Below, in pieces: positions 61,482 to 64,000 of a stretch of 64,000 nt of DNA. Both the position numbers and the translations under genes were made by a program. The DNA lies in contig CM040428.1 in NCBI GenBank assembly GCA_022702705.1, positions 101,961,022 to 102,025,021 of the forward strand, read 5' to 3'. The notes beneath the pieces are model-generated. The model was not told the origin of the DNA. It did no database searches and saw only the letters and a program-made list of their open reading frames with translations. The number at the start of each line of letters is the position of its first letter. Positions within the stretch are counted from its first letter, which is position 1. This DNA is from Papilionanthe hookeriana x Papilionanthe teres. Taxonomy: Eukaryota; Streptophyta; Magnoliopsida; Asparagales; Orchidaceae.

Positions 61482-61817
61482 TTTTTTTATTTTAAATGTT
61501 TTAAGTATAATATATTATTTATAAAGATAATTTAATTATAAAAATATTTAATAATTAAATAAATTACAAATAAATATATTTATATATAGGTATTTTTTTA
61601 TTTTAAATGTTTTAAATATAATTTATTATTTATAAAAATAATTTAATTATAAAAATAATTAATAGTTAAGTAAATTATAAATAAAATTATATATAGTTAT
61701 ATATAAATATATAAATTTATTTAATATTATTCTTTTTTTTTAATATTTTAAGTATAAGATATTATGTATAAATATAATTTAATTGTAAAAACATTTAATA
61801 ATTAAAAAAATAGTAAA

Positions 61818-61873
<56 letters not shown>

Positions 61874-61987
61874 AAAATATCTATTTATATATATAAAATA
61901 AATTTATATAATATTATTTTTAGATATAATTAAATTATAAAAATATTTAATAGTTAAAAGAATTATAAATAATTAAATAGATAAACG

Positions 61988-62054
<67 letters not shown>
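60255..62054. repeat. AT-rich satellite array, block 3
   Basis: Same core as blocks 1 and 2 (near 60460, 60665, 60815, 60975, 61180, 61495, 61610, 61740) with long (TA)n runs near 61040-61107, 61262-61325, 61422-61477 and 61990-62054. The monomers are as diverged from each other as in the other blocks. No gene. Confidence 0.92.
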
Positions 62055-62057
<3 letters not shown>

Positions 62058-63150
62058 GATGAATCCATCCCTCATCTATATTTTAACTGCTCCTTTTCCG
62101 AAGCTGTATGGTTGCATCTAACCAATAGGCTGGAAGAACCATACTTATTCTTTGGGAAGATATTCATACACTTTGGATGAATAGGGAAAATCAGAAGGTT
62201 AATACTCTACATCTGCATTGTGATGTGGTTTTATGTGGATGGCCGGAAATAGTGCCAAATTTGATGGGATAGGCAGCTACTTGTGGATAAAGTAGCCAAT
62301 AGCTGTAAAACATATCTACACAAAATCATTAAACACAAGGGTTTCATCAATACGTTGCACTCTGAGCTCCTACCTAATGTTGGAAAAAAAGTTAAGTCTG
62401 GTTAGATGGCTTCCCCCTACTAACCCGACCATCAAAATTAATGCGATGGCGGTTCTCTAAGGATAATGCGGGAGTGGGAGGAATTTTCGAAACTCTTATG
62501 GTAGCTTGCCTACTTTTCTTCTATGCACTGTGAAAGCTAGAGATGCATTGGAGGCTGAATTTATTCTTTGTGGAGTATGCTATGCATATTGCCAAAATTG
62601 CTAGCTGGTCGAATATTTGGCTAGAAGTTGATTCCACTGTTCTACTTAACATTCTTCGACAAAAGCTGTTCTACAACTCTGGATGCAAGACTATTGGAGA
62701 AAACAAATTAATCAAGCTAAACCCACCTATTTTACCTCTTCTTCAATTCCTAGGGAGGGTAACAAAGTGGCCCATTGGTTAGCAGATTAGGGGGCCAGAT
62801 CCCGGCGAGGTTTTAGTTGCCTCGGCCCCCCTTTTGATCTTAAAATTTTAATTAATGGAGATAAGCTTCGGCTCCCACATATCAGATTGGAGACACCCCT
62901 TGTGTTCGATGGAATTTCTTGGGTGCTTGTGGGGTTTGTTAACTTACTTTACAATTATACATATTTACATATGTATACATATATTTTCACTCACCCAAGC
63001 TTTTAGTTTTATTGTTTTTTGTGGTCTTTAGGGAATGGCCTCCATTAGGTTTTTGTTAGTTGGGAGCATTTCCATCAATGATTTTGTACTCTCCTTTTAT
63101 TAGTAACATGTAGGGAGCCCTACTGTGTTGCTCCTTTTTTTTTAAAAAAA
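62055..63150 (+). mobile_element. LINE3: strongly 5'-truncated LINE with RNase H remnant
   Basis: It begins after (TA)n within the RT zinc-binding region (read as ESIPHLYFNCSFSEAVW in a plus frame from about 62062), continues through the linker, and reaches RNase H with ALEAEF, SNIWLEVDSTVLL and REGNKVAHWLAD, where the last acid is His as in LINE1. Frameshifts occur near 62440 and 62570. The 3' UTR has CCTCCATTAGGTTTTTGTTA and ACATGTAGGGAGCCC near 63106, and ends CTTTTTTTTTAAAAAAA. It is closest to the LINE1 subfamily. Confidence 0.88.
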
Positions 63151-63152
63151 TA

Positions 63153-63229
<77 letters not shown>

Positions 63230-63244
63230 ATATATATATATTTA

Positions 63245-63320
<76 letters not shown>
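63151..63320. repeat. (TA)n microsatellite between LINE3 and LINE4
   Basis: About 170 bp of TA repeats with a few CA/TG interruptions, without satellite core. Open frames of Tyr-Ile codons on both strands are artefacts. Confidence 0.95.
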
Positions 63321-63324
<4 letters not shown>

Positions 63325-64000
63325 TAATTCCAATTGGGATGAAGCTAAAGCTGAAAGTCTGCTGTTAATACTTGATTTGGTGAATAAAATTTTGTCTATA
63401 CCTTTACAATCTAATGTTAAGGACGGATCGATTACCAAGAATCCATCTACTCGAAAGTCTCTCCAAATTCATTTATCTTTCTAGTAATAATTGGATCTGC
63501 TAATGATTGGGGCAAGCAGATATGGAATACATACATAACTCCTTCTATGTCATTTTTACTGTTGGAAGCTTTTCGGAATTTTTGCCAACTGATGATATTC
63601 GAAGTTAAAGGGTATTCGGGGCCTTCTATGTGTCCTTTTTGTCTCTCTAGTGAAGAATCCATTTCTCATTTATTTATCGGTTGCAATGCTATACGGGAGG
63701 TATGGAAGACTGTTCTTAATCAAAGGGGATTGTCTCATAGATATTGTTGTTGGACCAAGCTTGTTGATTCTTGGCAAGATTGGAAGATGACGACTGAATT
63801 CTATATCCCCCTAATTATATTTTGGTTCACTTGGATGGTTAGAAATGAGATTATGCATAACAATATGGTTTTTTCAGCCAAAGTTATCATAAAAAACTGC
63901 TTGAATTTTCTTCTTAAGATGACAGCTTCTTTGAATTTAATTAATAAGCCTTCGGTAATCAAATTCCAATTGATCTTTTGGAGAACTCCTAAATACCCTT
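63321..64000 (+). mobile_element. LINE4: 5'-truncated LINE, continues beyond the window
   Basis: It begins directly after (TA)n in the ORF2 region between RT and the zinc-binding block. A plus frame reads WGKQIWNTYITPSMSF near 63510, then after a shift the zinc-binding CPFCLSSEESISHLFIGC, and IIFWFTWMVRNEIMHNN near 63810. By comparison to LINE1 (50600-50950), RNase H should follow beyond 64000. Stops and shifts show that it is dead. Confidence 0.88.

Overview
This window comes from the repeat-rich part of a plant nuclear genome, very probably a flowering plant with a large genome. No intact host gene is visible. Everything that could be identified is retrotransposon, satellite or microsatellite DNA, and most of the rest is AT-rich. 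The plant assignment rests on four things: a Ty3/gypsy polyprotein with two RNase H domains (the Tat/Ogre lineage, known from plants), a degenerate Athila-type primer-binding site, plant-type LINEs with a DUF4283/zinc-knuckle ORF1 and a C-terminal RNase H, and a captured domain that looks like plant ALKBH9/ALKBH10. I cannot name the species.

Region 1 (1-6171) holds the end of a plus-oriented LTR (here E2L), a 2-kb flank, and a degenerate Athila-like LTR with a primer-binding-site relic and decayed internal sequence. Region 2 (6172-27173) is one long minus-strand element, E1. In element order (right to left) it has a 5' LTR (25982-27173, truncated), a tRNA-Arg-like primer-binding site, ORF1, gag, protease, reverse transcriptase, RNase H, a second RNase H, integrase, an extra ORF3 ending in an AlkB-family (ALKBH10-like) domain, a roughly 7-kb 3' untranslated region with a tandem array, and the 3' LTR (6172 to about 7473). 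The genes carry frameshifts and stops, and E1 is a dead but readable copy. Region 3 (27174-35320) is the 3' UTR and part of the 3' LTR of a second, plus-oriented relative (E2R). It forms a giant inverted repeat with the 3' UTR of E1. Region 4 (35321-38136) repeats the flank and Athila-like LTR of region 1. Region 5 (38137-45064) is old, mostly unrecognised repeat DNA.

Region 6 (45065-64000) is an AT-rich satellite array, made of a roughly 100-bp core separated by (TA)n runs of variable length. It is interrupted by four LINE copies, all on the plus strand: LINE1 46579-51838, LINE2 53346-60254 (apparently full length), LINE3 62055-63150 and LINE4 63321 to the window end. Each LINE starts and stops against (TA)n.

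The most interesting item is the ALKBH10-like RNA-demethylase module placed after integrase, on the same strand as pol, in a Tat/Ogre-type retrotransposon. It suggests an element lineage that carried its own RNA (m6A-type) eraser. Next are the repeated same-strand insertion of LINEs into the (TA)n satellite, and the homologous 3' UTR tandem arrays that evolved into different higher-order structures in E1 and E2R.
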